A stretch of 64,000 nucleotides of DNA, taken from positions 628,001 through 692,000 of the forward strand of contig JAWZYU010000130.1 in the NCBI GenBank assembly GCA_038380435.1, given 5' to 3'. This document shows, piece after piece, positions 11,704 to 23,134 of this stretch. Each line of letters begins with the position of its first letter. Within the stretch, counting starts at the first letter, position 1. The notes beneath the pieces were generated by a model. It worked only from the letters and a program-made list of their open reading frames with translations. It had not been told where the DNA came from and searched no databases. A program made the position numbers and the translations under genes. This DNA is from Ryuthela nishihirai (taxonomy: Eukaryota > Arthropoda > Arachnida > Araneae > Heptathelidae).

Positions 11704-12760
11704 GCTTGGAAAGGCCGCCATCCGTCGGATGGGATCTTAGGCCGTGTTCCCGTGTGCGGGAAAGCCATACCCTGTGCACGTTAAAGAACACGTTGCATGG
11801 TTTTGACGGGAGGCTATCATCTGTCTCCCAACAGCTGTTCCAGTGAGGACCTTCCCCCAATCTTCTCTGAGCATTCGGGGTCCATGTGGCATGGCCATTT
11901 ATCCCATGGTTTGCAAAAAAGTACCATACGCTGTGTATGTTAAAGAACAAGCTGGATGGCCTTAACGGGAGGCTACCATCTGTCTCACAACAGCTGTTCC
12001 AGTGGGTCCCCTCCCCCAACCTTCTCTGAGCCTTCGGGTTCCATGTGATCTGGCCATTTAGCCCATGGTGTGTAAGAAAGTGCCTCTCAGAAGTGAAATA
12101 ACTCAAAGTTAAAGAACACGCTAGATGGTCTTGACGGGAGGCTATCATCTGTCTCACAACAGCTGTTTAGCCTCCCGCAAATTTCTCTGAGCCTTCGGGG
12201 TCCGTGTGACCTGGCCATTTAGCCCATGGTGTGTAAGAAAGTGCCGCTCAGAGGTAAAACAACTCAACGTTAAAGAACACGCTGGATGGTCTTGACGGGA
12301 AGCTACCATCTGTCTCACAACAGCTGTTCCAGTAGGTCCCCTCCTCCAACCTTCTCTGAGGCCTTCGGGGTCCATGTGGCATGGCCATTTGCCCATGGTT
12401 TGCAAAAAAGTATCATACCCTGTTTACGTTAAAGAACACGCTGGGTGGCCTTGACGGGAGGCTATCATCTGTCTCACAACAGCTGTTTAGCCCCGCCCAA
12501 ATTTCTCTGAGCCTTCGGGGTGCATGTGACCTGGCCATTTAGCCCATGGTGTGTAAGAAAATGCCGCTCAGAGGTAAAACAACTCAACGTTAAAGAACAC
12601 GCTGGATGATCTTGACGGGAGGCTGCCATCTGTCTCACAACAGCAGTTCCAGTGGGTCCCCTCCCCTAACCTTCTCTGATCCTTCGGGTCCATGTGACCT
12701 GGCCATTTAGCCGATGGTGTGCAAAAAAGTGCCGCTCAGAGGTAAAACAACCCAACCCAA
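11704..12760 (+). mobile_element. SINE-A multimer: six tandem 3'-domain units
   Basis: Starts in the SINE-A central domain (GCTTGGAAAGGCCGCC) without a tRNA head. The 3' domain then repeats head to tail: TTAAAGAACA-type starts are at 11781, 11940, 12109, 12270, 12429 and 12590, giving periods of 159-169 bp. Two junction types alternate. In one, AAAACAACTCAA is joined to CGTTAAAGAACACG. In the other, TTTGCAAAAAAGTA is joined to CATACNCTGTNTANGTTAAA. Long peptide-like frames read across this block are an artefact of the repeat. Confidence 0.92.
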
Positions 12761-12763
12761 CTC

Positions 12764-12972
12764 GGGGAGGAAAGACAATAAACATCACCAAATCGTGGGT
12801 CTGCTTCTCAGCAGACACGCTAGTGATGCTCTTCTAGGATAAGCGTGCATTAATGAAAACTTGTTTACAGCAAAATTACAGAGAAGCGTTAAGGACTTCA
12901 ATCTTATCTACTGTTATGCCCCCACTGAGAATGCCGTTGAGGATGAGAAAAAAGGTGTTTATAGACTCCACA
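12764..12972 (+). pseudogene. RTE-like LINE fragment, endonuclease N-terminal region
   Basis: GGAGGAAAGACAATAAACAT through YCYAPTEN. Encodes decayed NKHHQIVGLLLSRH, SVKDFNLIYCYAPTEN and EDEKKGVYRL, matching residues about 125-190 of the endonuclease in the near-complete element. It directly abuts the SINE-A multimer. Confidence 0.82.
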
Positions 12973-13419
12973 CTGTCTCCCACACACAGATCCCATACCA
13001 GCTTCCATTTGAAAGGAAATTCGTAACTCTTTGCTGTCCGAACATGTAGTAACTAGTAGATTTCTTCTATTTTGACGGGAAAGAAAACGTAGGTTGTTAG
13101 TTTTAAGGACAGCAGCGTTACCTACTTAACGAGTTTTCATGTGACATGGAACTTGTTCCAATCGGGCCGCACATTCCTAACATTTACAATAACCTGGGCC
13201 GCATGTAGAATGAGAAATAAACTTTTTTTTTTTTTTTCCTGCATAGGTGAACCATGAGTTAACTAATAGTTTTTGATATTAACTATTATGGAAATACTTA
13301 AGGAAAGTTTTCAGCGTAAGAACTAATTTTTTTTTTTTTTTTTTCAAATTAAAAACTACCGGTTTGGTTTTAAAGAAAATAAATATATAAACAATTTTAA
13401 TATTTATTTTTAAAACTTG

Positions 13420-13863
13420 ACCGTCAGTGTAATATATTATGCAAAATCTGTTGGCAACACCATGAAACAGTGCTGCTGACGTCATCTCGGTGTTTTTGCT
13501 AGTTTATCATTAACCGGTATTCACAGGCAGCGCTAACTTTCTCGGGAACCTATCAGAAACAGAATTGGGTGCATTGAATTAGATTATTCCTATTGTTTAT
13601 TAAGTAGGAATTATTTTTTTTAAGTTGAGCGCTTGGCTCCTGATCTAAGAGACCTGGGTTCGAGTCCCGGGTACGGCATGGCTGTTTTGTGTCGTTTTTC
13701 TGCTGAGGGCGTGCCATCCTCTCAGACCTTCTACTCTGGCATATAAACTGACAGGCTCCTGTCAGACCTCTGTGGTAAGCAGCTGCTTGATGGGATATTT
13801 ATTTATTTATTATTAAAAGTTGAGAAACATCCTGAAACAAATTTTAGAGAATATAATAGCAGG
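13420..13863 (+). repeat. Fold-back structure, left arm (contains SINE-B)
   Basis: Reverse complement recurs at 14457-15080. Shared landmarks are GTAATATATTAT, CAAAATCTGTTGGCAACAC-like sequence, TGACGTCATCTCGGTG, GTATTCACAG, AATTGGGTGCATTGAATTAG, a SINE-B copy, and GAGAAACATCCTGAAACAA. The SINE-B insertion is part of the inverted duplication, so it predates it. Confidence 0.88.
13626..13800 (+). mobile_element. SINE-B inside fold-back left arm
   Basis: Head truncated to GAGCGCTTGGCTCCTGATC, B box GGTTCGAGTCCC, body GTCGTTTTTCTGCTGAGG to GATGGGATATTTATTTATT. It shares TCTAAGAGACC and GCGTGCCATCC variants with its inverted partner at 14531-14694. Confidence 0.88.
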
Positions 13864-14202
13864 AATTAGATTCAAGGAATTAAATTAATTAACCTTATTC
13901 GTGACGGAAATGCACATTACGAAACAAAAGGCGCGTCCGGTTTAACGATTTGAAAAGAATTGTTGTGCCGTCGATTATTTAGCATAAGGTTTGTTTTCTT
14001 CCTTTCTCTTTAATCATGAAACTCACAATCTAACATTTACTACTGAACATAAAACTTAGGTTTTCAACTGAAATAGATTTCATTGGTTATTTAGATATGG
14101 TTATTTGTGTTATTAAGATCTTTCCGGGAGTCTTCGAAACGACACTTAGGAGTCATTTCTGTAGATAAGTTTAGTCTGTAGTCATTCTGCAAATAAGTCA
14201 TC

Positions 14203-14330
14203 GGTCTCCCAACAGCTGTTCCAGTGAGGCCCCTCCCCCAACCTTCTCTGAGCCTTCGAGGTCCTCGTGACCTGGCCGTTTAGCCCATTGTCTACAAAAA
14301 AAAATGCCGATCACATGTAAAACTACCAAC
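14203..14330 (+). mobile_element. SINE-A 3'-domain fragment in fold-back spacer
   Basis: CTCCCAACAGCTGTTCCAGT through CTTCTCTGAGCCTTCGAGG to a decayed GCCGATCACATGTAAAAC end. Only the 3' third of SINE-A is present; it lies in the unpaired spacer (13864-14456) of the fold-back. Confidence 0.85.
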
Positions 14331-14456
14331 TCTGAGCGCTATATGATATCATATGCATTTTATTCTATGCAATTCCAGGCAGATATTCAAATTGATTCTG
14401 TTTACATTTAAAAGCATCCAGCTTACAAAGAGGTTTATTCGTATGCATCACAGCGT

Positions 14457-15080
14457 ATTCCTGCTATTATATTCTCTAAAAATTGTTTCAGGATGTTTCT
14501 CAACATTTAATAATAAATAAATAAATAAATACCCCCTCAAGCAGCTGCTTACCACAGAGGTGTGACAGGAGCCTGTCAGTTTATATGCCACAGTAGAAGG
14601 TCTGAGAGGATGGCACGCCCTCAGCAGAAAAACGACACAAAACAGCCATGCAGTACCCGGGACTCGAACCCAGGTCTCTTAGATCAGTAGCCAATTTTAA
14701 GAAAAATAAATCCTTCTTAATAAACAATAGGAATAATCTAATTCAATGCACCCAATTCCCGAGAAAACCGTGTAAAAAAATAAACCTTTAAAAAAAATAC
14801 AGTGCATATGAAAAAATAGATATGAAAATCTTTAAGTATTCATTTGATTTTTATTAATTTAAACACATTTTTAATTATATAAATGTTACTTATCTCGTAT
14901 AAAAGTGGAAGTTAAAATAGAGTGGCAGCATGAGAAATAAGTGAACTCCTAAAACTGTGAATACGGGTTAATAATAAAGTAGGAAAAACACCGAGATGAC
15001 GTCAGCAGTACTCTTTCGTTGTGTTGTCAGCAGATTTGGTATAATATATTACAATCACGTTGAACTTTCAAAAGTGCTTT
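14457..15080 (-). repeat. Fold-back structure, right arm (contains SINE-B)
   Basis: Inverted copy of 13420-13863. It is longer because about 200 bp of AT-rich sequence (around 14760-14960) sit between the ACCCAATTC and GTGAATACGGGTTAATAATA landmarks, where the left arm has only about 45 bp. Confidence 0.87.
14531..14694 (-). mobile_element. SINE-B inside fold-back right arm
   Basis: ACCCCCTCAAGCAGCTGCTT through GGGACTCGAACCCAGG to AGATCAGTAGCCAA. It is the inverted partner of the copy at 13626-13800. Confidence 0.88.
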
Positions 15081-16880
15081 TCTTAATCATAATAACGTTG
15101 CTATTTTAGGTATATTTTTATGTTATGTTTCGATCATCTCAGATACGTAAGATGCATTTTTATTTTTCTACAGAGAAGGAAAATGGTTGTATAAAGTTTC
15201 GGGGAAGTATAGACGAAACATTGTGAAGCCGTAGTAAAAGTTGGAAGTTGCATAGTTTGAGTTTCGCATTGCAAGCTTTTTTGAGTTGTTCCACTGGATT
15301 TTTTTTTTCTCACCCTCGTACGATACACGGAGGAAGTAACCATTCTTTTGTTTTATATATTTTGGGTGAGTTTTTAGTGATGTACTGCGATGTGGAAGGG
15401 CTTTACGTAGGCAGCAACCATTTATACGTTTACGAACCGTTAAAGCTTTGGAAATTCCGGTTTTTGAAAAGTCATTTTCGGTAAAAAATTAGGTTTTTGC
15501 GAGTAATCTTAAGATTAATATTATTGTTTTGCCCACAAATGAAAATTAACACTTATGTGCACGTCGTGGTGTAACAAGATAGAAAAATAGGAATGGATTG
15601 GCATCGCACCTTAATCCTTTTGCCGAACGTTTGCAGTGTTTTAAAATTACGTATATGGTGAATAAATATTTCGTTCTAGAGTGAATGGTGGGGAAAAACT
15701 TATTTATTGAGAGATGAAATAAACAGTTGCCATTAGATTTCTATAAATAGGAATTGACTACGAAATATTTGTGTTGACACGAAATAGGGTTCCCATTAAT
15801 TGTAGCTATGGAAATGGCGTTTTTTGAACTACGTTATTTGCGTTTTTAGAGTTAAGAAAGATAGGATAATTTTACAAATCCAAGATGCAAAATAAATATC
15901 CGGTGCAATACACTAATTATTTTATTAAGAGTAAAACTGAAATCTAAACGTGATTTGAAGTTTCATGTCAACTTTGCGTTTGATATTATTTTTTTTAGTG
16001 TGTTAAATATTCCAGCGTTCGTCATTTATATATTACGGCAACCAACGTTTTTATATTCGATATTGCACGTAGGTCGTACAGGGGTGAAAGATATCTAATG
16101 CAAATAATATCGAATAAAATATTTGGCTACTAAGGTATTATGGCAATGTCACCATTTACTTTCTCCATCAGATAGGTTTGTGAGTGACCTCAGGAGAAAA
16201 TATGTTTTGGAACAGGTATTGAACATGTATTGAAATTTATTGTATGGCTTTCACGAGACACTGAAAATGATTTTCATCTTCATATTATAGAAATTGTGCT
16301 GGAAAGTAACCGAAACCGCGTTGGTGACGTCATCTCTGTTTTATTCATTATATTGTAATAATATGATGTTTTCTCATTATATTATTAAGGCGCACACGTA
16401 TTTCAGTTGGCTTATTTATCGCAATACGTAGCTCTTACACGGTACACGTGGGATATTTTATCCTTTAACGAGTCTAGGCAGGGAAAGTTTTCGCTATTAG
16501 ATTATCTTTGGTTATTTGATAGCGATCCCCACTGCTACGTTATGTTCGCTAATATTCTTTCGTATACTATTTACTAATTGGCTTCGATCAGGTACGAGAA
16601 ATGGTGAGAAAGGAAGCTTAAAGAGAGAAAACTTTGTTGCGGATATGGAGAGGTGTCGCTTCCTTCGAAGTTGGAAAACAATTAAATCAACAATGTTATT
16701 TTCAGACGTCAGCAAAGAATTATTACGATTACTTTCAAACAGTATACAGTTAATGAAATCTGTTGAAGTCAAACGTACGTTTTTCACGTTTTCTTCTAGG
16801 GAATCGAAGATTAGTTGTGCTTAGAAAAATAAGCCGTCTTTTAAGTCACGGAGGTAGGAAGATGATATTTTAATGATACC
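15081..16880. other. Unassigned sequence with one CRE-like motif
   Basis: No recognisable gene. GTGACGTCATCTCTG at about 16324 repeats the motif of the nearby inverted-repeat arms. Overlapping frames on both strands at 16512-16824 (102 and 91 residues) have no similarity I recognise. Confidence 0.5.
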
Positions 16881-17075
16881 GTATATGTGGTTAGAACACT
16901 TGTCTATTGATTTAAGGGACATGGTTTCGAGACCCGGGTAAAGGCATGTCTATTTGTGTCGTTTTTCTGCTGAGGGCCTGCCATCCTCTCAGACTTTCTG
17001 CTATGGGATATAAACTGACAGGCTCCTGTCAGACCTCTGTGGCAAGCAGCTGCTTGAGGGGATATGTTTTTTATT
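16881..17075 (+). mobile_element. SINE-B
   Basis: Decayed A-box region (GTGGTTAGAACACTTG), B box GGTTTCGAGACCCGGG, body GTCGTTTTTCTGCTGAGGGC, CAGGCTCCTGTCAGACC and GCTTGAGGGGATATG. Confidence 0.87.
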
Positions 17076-17483
17076 ATATGTACAGTGACCGTACGTCCTT
17101 TATTTAAGAGGACAGTCCTTTATTTCACTGTCTGTCCTCTAGATTTTTTTTTTCTAAAATGGCGATTTTTCCTTTTTTATTTTCGTGAATTAAAATAGTA
17201 AACTGAATATTGGCGCGCAGTAGATGGGTTGAAATTTTTAAATATTTGACCGATAAACAGGAATCTTTTAAAACATTTTAAAAAACATTGAATTTAGCTT
17301 ATGTATCCCTTGATTTAATGTCCTCACTGAACGAATATTTTGATTAGCGAACAATATGTGGACCAGTGAAAAAAACAAAATGAAAAATCGGAACATTTAA
17401 AGCATGCATTTATACCAAATGCATCTCTCATATGAATTTTATACAGTTTTATGAAATTTTAAAACAAAAACCTGATTTATTAA

Positions 17484-18429
17484 CCCTTCCAGTGTCCAGA
17501 ACGTATATATCCGTTTTTAGTAAAATAAAAGGAAACGATTTAAAAAAAATTTAGAAATTGACATTTTAATTTGGTTAATAGATATCTTACAAAAATATGT
17601 AATTTAAGCTTGTTACATAATATTTTTCTTTTTTTATTTGATGCATATTTTATTGAACTGTGACATAAATAATATGTTAAAGCCATCTGTTTGCCATTTC
17701 TTAGAAGTTATATAAGGTATTGCCAATTAGTTAATATAACTCTGTGCTGAAGTAATCCCCTAATTTAAGCTCAGAAGTTTGATTTGAACTATTATCAACA
17801 GAAATTTTTCCTTTAAGTTTTAAAAATCTCCTGATAATTAAGAACTTTTTAAAATTGGAAGTAATTATGAAATGTGTAGCTTTTTTTTGGTATATCACTG
17901 TAAAAATTGTTATTAAAAATAATATGTTACTACAGTGTTCGAATTTTTGCTTTAATAAAATTAAGAATTAAAGTTTTTAATTTGGTATAAAACATGAGCT
18001 ATTTCTGTTGATTAGTCATGTATTAAAAATATTCCAAATGCGACTTATTTATTGGACTGCAAAAAACCTGGACTTTTACTCAACTTATAGTATAGAGAAA
18101 AAAAATTAAAAATGGTAGAAATGTTTTCTTTAAACAAGAATATTTTTTTTATTTAGAAATCATTTCTATTAGTTCTTTTTTTATAAATTTTTATTTGTGT
18201 TGCAAGATGCATTTTTTTACTATATGACTCTAAAAAAGTTCTATTAAAATGAAACATATGATCTTTTTGGTTAAATATTTTATTTTGAAAAAAATCCAGA
18301 TTTAAATGTTGATTAATTTGGCATATAACATGCCATAATTCCTTTCACTAATTATTTGGCAAAAAAGTTCTAAAGTTAAATTTGGCCTCTGGATGTAAAC
18401 CAGATTTTCAGGCTAGACACTTGAAAGGG
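17484..18429. mobile_element. piggyBac-like non-autonomous element, 946 bp
   Basis: Flanked by TTAA on both sides (17480-17483 and 18430-18433). Left end CCCTTCCAGTGTC and right end, read inward on the other strand, CCCTTTCAAGTGTC: terminal inverted repeats matching with one base gap. TTAA target duplication and CCC ends are known features of the piggyBac superfamily. The interior is very AT-rich and codes for nothing, so it depends on a transposase from elsewhere. Confidence 0.8.
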
Positions 18430-18871
18430 TTAAGAAAAGTTCATTCTTGTGAAAAATATCCAAATTATGATTGCTTAAAATGCTATTATAGGCTTATATT
18501 TTATAATATATGCAAACTGCCTTTTTTTTCATTATGAAACAATTTGTGATTTGTCCTTTATTTTCTCCGAAAAAATATGGTGAATATATGGTGAAGCAGG
18601 AAAGTAACGCGGCTCGCATAAACAACAGACGGGCAGCCGGGCCCGTGTTGTTCGCTCGAGGGTGGGAATGGAGGCTTAAAAAATATGTCGCTCTCTGTGT
18701 CCGGTAAAGTCGACTAACCGTTCAGGAGAACAGACTGATTTAACGCACACGCTAACAACTTTACCGCGACTTCGCCTACGGACTTTTGGATTCTTACCCG
18801 CGAATTGCCGTCTATGAATTTCTGATTATTAAAATTATTAATAATTTAAGTGGAATACGTGTATAGGGTAT

Positions 18872-19080
18872 ACTTTAACGTGTATAGGGTATGGCTGTCT
18901 TGCACACAGACCAAAGGCTTAAAGTCCCATCTGACGGACGGCGGTTTTCCAAGCCCATCGGTGTCCTCTACTGACAGTGGGGAATTTTGTAGAGATAAAT
19001 CTGAACCAGCAGGGTCTCAAACCTGGGAACTAAAGATTACGAATCTGGCGCGCTACCGACTGAGCCCCCACCACCCCCTC
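18872..19080 (-). mobile_element. SINE-A, 5' half
   Basis: Reverse strand: head remnant (CGCTACCGACTGAGCC as printed), B box as GTCTCAAACCTGGG, central GACGGACGGCGG and ATCGGTGTCC, ending at the AACGTGTATAGGGTATGG region. The 3' domain is absent, which is unusual for a 5'-truncating retroposon and implies later deletion or 3' loss. Confidence 0.85.
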
Positions 19081-20098
19081 TGTGTTTTGAGTTTCTATTT
19101 GTAATGCTATGAAACAGATATCATCTCCGCGATGAATTAATTTCCCGAATTGGATGTCTCCACGGTGTCAGATTGTTAATAAAACCAGTAAAGTTTGATA
19201 ATTAAATTAATCTATCCCAGTTATTTAAGCTGAAACGTTATAGTGGAATGGTATGTAATTTCCGGCTTTGATATTAAATTGCATTCGCATATTTTAAATA
19301 TTAACGTTTCTGAAATATTATAATATTACTATTAATCGTTGCTAACTGTAGTTCGATTCTTGTGTAGGTAAAATTTACGTGGTCTATGAACTTTATTCTA
19401 AATATACGTAATAAAATATATTATGGAAAAGAAGAAATGAATTGAGAGTAAAATTGGACTCTAGAGTCAAAGCGAATATATGGTTGCTATCGTAACTAAG
19501 GGCGACACGTGTGAAGCTATCTACCTGCACGTGCCATTGTAAAATATTTGACCAATCGTAGAAGAGGAGCACGAACAACCGTTGGGAATGGCGGTAACAA
19601 GCAAATATTTCATTAGAAACAAAATTAACGCCACCTAGAGGAATTTCATTTAGCAATAATTGTGGTACGTGTGAATTTAATTAAGTACATAAGTTATATT
19701 TATGCATTCATGTTTCAAAACTTTAATCAACACTATTTGAATATTAGCACATATAGTATGTTGGAATATAAATTTAGGACACTTTTTTGGGTGAGGGGAA
19801 ATGTGAATTTTTTTTGTTATAGTTCAACTTATTTTGAAGTATTAGTAAGAAGAATTAAAATAGTATATGATAGAATAGAAATCCTGTTTCCCGGCGAAAA
19901 GGGTTAATAGGCACAACACGAATGACCCTTGTTTTAAGCGATAATTAAAATTTAGTTTGGCGGTTATTAATATAAAGAAATTTTAATTATGAACTGATGC
20001 ATCTGGTTGTCATAGAGGCTGTTATGCTATACGCAGTAATTGAAGGCGTCATGTCGGTATAAAAGCTACCGAAACATCCGATTTTTAGAAGTGGTTGG
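19081..20098. other. No recognisable feature
   Basis: AT-rich sequence. A reverse frame at 19393-19656 (87 residues) has no similarity that I recognise. GGCGAAAAGGGTTAA at about 19893-19907 resembles a piggyBac-like right end, but no matching left end was found. Confidence 0.45.
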
Positions 20099-20152
20099 AA
20101 CACTGGTCCCTTGGTTCTGCACCTAAGCACGCTAACCACTGGGCAACGGATA
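20099..20152 (-). mobile_element. SINE-B head fragment
   Basis: Read on the minus strand it gives CAGTGGTTAGCGTGCTTAGG followed by a decayed AAGGGACC, i.e. the A-box half of the SINE-B head only. Confidence 0.55.
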
Positions 20153-20641
20153 TTGTAATAAGCATATTTTTCTAATCTTTACGTGTTTTTAATGAATATT
20201 CTTTATTTTTATGAAGCGTTATATATGGAAAAGGGGTAGGTTCGAAGGAATGATTGGAAGTAATTTAAGGTTAGAAATAATTGGAAGTAATTTAAGGTTC
20301 TGCCGTGTGTAGACATATTTCACTGATTACACCATTTCACTCAAGTAATAACCTTATTCTGTTCACTAAACAGTAAAGCGTTAGATTTAACGGTTGACTT
20401 TGCAGTGATTTCTGTGGGATAAATTGTTGAATGGATAACTGAAATATTACCGCAAAACTATTAAGAAAATATAAATGTGATACATATTTCTTTTCCGTTA
20501 ATCTTACTGACTTAAGAGAACAAGTTAGATAAGTTCCACACTTTGAAACGAGTATCTTTGTTATCTGCTTGCCACTTCATAATAAGTGTGGAAATGAATT
20601 GTACGCTTTTTCCGAGTAGCGGTGAGTTTGTTCTTTAAGGG

Positions 20642-21009
20642 TTGGGTTGGGTTGTTTTACGTCTGAGCGGCACTTTTTTGCACACCATGGGCTAAATGGC
20701 CGGGTCACATGGACCCCGAAGGCTCAGAGAAGGTTGGGGGAGGGGACCCACTGGAACAGGTGTTGGGAGACAGATGGTAGCGTCCCGTCAAGGCCATTTA
20801 GCGTGTTCTTTAACGTGCACACGGAACCACGGCTTAACGTCCCATCCGACGGACGGCGGCCTTTCCAAGCCCATCGGTGTCCCCTAACTGACCGTGGGCA
20901 GGGCGGGGAATTTTGCGGAGATAAACCTCAATGCTGACCCAGCTGGGACTCGAACCTGGGAACTACAGATTACGAGCCTGGCGCGCTACCGACTGAGCCA
21001 CCCCCGCCA
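20642..21009 (-). mobile_element. SINE-A, full length with target-site duplication
   Basis: Complete on the minus strand from tRNA-like head (GGCGGGGGTGGCTCAGTCGG) through B box GGTTCGAGTCCC to GTAAAACAACCCAACCC. The 11-bp duplication TTCTTTAAGGG lies at 20631-20641 and 21010-21020. This is one of the cleaner copies. Confidence 0.95.
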
Positions 21010-21092
21010 TTCTTTAAGGGTAATCAGCAATTGAGTACGTTAGATATTCGTGCAAAAGCTATGTGACGCGTGTTTCTTATTACATGGCTTAA

Positions 21093-21610
21093 CCCTTTCA
21101 GGACCATAAGGTTTCTAAGAGTAAATATTAGTATGTAACTGTTTGTTTAGACGTAAAATAAATAAAAATCATAAGAAAAATACATTACTATGTGTAGTTT
21201 TTTTGGAATTTTATGGGAAATATTTTTCCCAATAGACTATAAATGTAACACAAATTATAGTTAGGCTTATTATGCAATGTCTTTTATTTATTGGTTTATT
21301 AGAACAAAATGTTAACTAAAATAATACAAAATTATGAAATAAAATTACTATACAAAATGATGTGCTAATTATGATGTTCTGCGAAGCAATTTCTTTTGGT
21401 AGTGAGGCAAAGATGGACATTGCAGATAGTACATATATTATGCGTCCTGACAGTTCTGTTTTTGTTTTCTAAACGTTCCCGTTTACGTAATTGCGTTCGG
21501 CATACGTTCTATTTTGACATTCTGTATAAAAAATGCAGATAAGGTTATAATTAAATACGACAATCACCAATTTTAAAATGGGAAAAATGTTTCCCTTAGT
21601 CGTGAAAGGG
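21093..21610. mobile_element. piggyBac-like non-autonomous element, 518 bp
   Basis: TTAA at 21089-21092 and 21611-21614. Ends CCCTTTCAGGACCATAAGG (left) and CCCTTTCACGACTAAGGG (right, inward on the other strand), giving about 12 matching terminal bases plus TAAGG. The interior is AT-rich and non-coding. Related in end sequence, but not obviously in interior, to the element at 17484. Confidence 0.82.
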
Positions 21611-21859
21611 TTAACGTCGTATGCGACGGAGGGACGTCTTGCATAATCGCTTGGCGTTTGAATTTCTGAGGAATACTAAACACTGTACTGTTTACGATAG
21701 GGAGGAACTCGAAGAATTGGATAGAACGCTGTTTACCTGAGATGAATGTTTCGTGTAGAAACATTATTTTTTTAATCCAAAACAAAACTTTTTAGTATGG
21801 GTGAAGTAAAGTTTTCCCGTTTGGTAAACGGTCTTTTTTTGGCTTCTTTGCGTTTGTTT

Positions 21860-21962
21860 AGCAGTGAACCCACGGCCGAACCCACGGCCTCTTGATCTGA
21901 ACCAACGGCCGTTGATGATCCGAACCCACATCCGTTTAGCATCCGAACCCACGGCCTCTTGA
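21860..21962. repeat. Degenerate GAACCCACGGCC tandem repeat
   Basis: Five imperfect occurrences of GAACCCACGGCC, interleaved with TCTTGATGA/TCCGA, in a GC-rich island within AT-rich sequence. Function unknown. Confidence 0.7.
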
Positions 21963-22240
21963 TGACACGTCACAGCACGTGCATTTAATTAATATTTATC
22001 AGACGGAAAAAAAATCCTGCATTTATCTCTTAAAACAAAAAACAAAAAACTGAATATTTCTTCCCCTACGGAAGTGAAAGAACAAATCAAATTTTACTGT
22101 GAAAATAACACGTGTTCACCATCAAAATATTGAGCTTAATTGTGCAATTGCGCCCCCCCCTCTCACTCCTCCCCTCCATCGGTTTTGTTTTTCTAGAACA
22201 GAGCCTGGCTACACTTAAAACGAATACTGTTGAAACATAT

Positions 22241-22620
22241 GGACCTCAGTTGGAAGCGCGCCAGGACCGTGATCTGTAGTTCCCAGGTTCGAGTCCGAGC
22301 TGGGTCACCGTTGAGATTTATCTCCGCAAAACTCACCGCCCTGCCCACGGTCAGTAGTGTACACCAATGGGCTTGGAAAGGCCGCCGTCCGACGGGTGAG
22401 ACGTTAAGCCGTTGCCCCGTGTGAGGGAGAGACATACCCTGTGCATGTTAAAGAACACGCTGGATGGCATTGACGGGAGGCTACCATCTGTCTCCCAACA
22501 GCTGTTCCATTGGGTCCCTCCCCCAACCTTCTCTGATCCTTCGGGGTCCATGTGACCTGGCCATTTATCCCACGGTGTGCCAAAAAAATGCCGCTCAGAG
22601 GCAAAACAATCCAATCCAAT
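22241..22620 (+). mobile_element. SINE-A
   Basis: Almost full length: decayed A-box area (GGACCTCAGTTGGAAGCGCG), B box GGTTCGAGTCCG, central GACGGGTGAGACGTTAAGCC, 3' end GCAAAACAATCCAATCCAAT. The head lacks the usual GGCGGGGGTGGC start. Confidence 0.9.
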
Positions 22621-23134
22621 GCTCAAACATATTAAGGAATAATATAACTAATACATCATTATTCTTGCGATCCCTATAATTTAAACTGATGATGTCATTT
22701 CCTGCTTCACTAGTGTATACAATGTGTAGGCATGTCAGTCATCAATTACGTTTCTCCTAACGGCTAACGGAGCGGCTAACGTATTAACGATAACAAATAC
22801 ACAGCATCGATGTATTATGTACAAGACTTCAATTTCAATATACTGAAAAGGAATCCCCAACGCAAACGCGAAATGAGGATATTTTTTGGAGAATTAGATA
22901 CAGAAATTCGTATATCCAATTAATTCCGTAAGAATTTTCTTAAGAAGTCCTTGATGAAATGGAAATAAGAATACTTGTAATAATTTATTTAAATTTTCTT
23001 TAAGTGGCATTATGAAGGAAAAGTAATCTTAATAAAAACAGAAATAAAAATTATGGATTTTATTTTTTTTTAATTCTTTTGGTGAATTGTTTAGGCTAAT
23101 TTTTTTACCATCGCAAATAAAAATGAAGAAAAGT

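Noticed and set aside
16512..16824. Overlapping 102- and 91-residue frames on opposite strands
   Set aside because: No recognisable family, no support from repeats or neighbours, and the two frames are complementary shadows of the same sequence.
19393..19656. 87-residue reverse frame as a host exon
   Set aside because: No similarity recognised, no convincing splice sites evaluated, and surrounding sequence is AT-rich and repeat-laden.
19862..19911. Third piggyBac-like element
   Set aside because: A right-end-like AAAAGGGTTAA is present but no matching left end with TTAA and CCC was found upstream.
20647..20937. Conserved peptides such as HFFAHHGLNGQVTWTP seen in many frames
   Set aside because: They are translations of the SINE-A 3' domain, appear in several frames and on whichever strand the SINE lies, and show no coding constraint.
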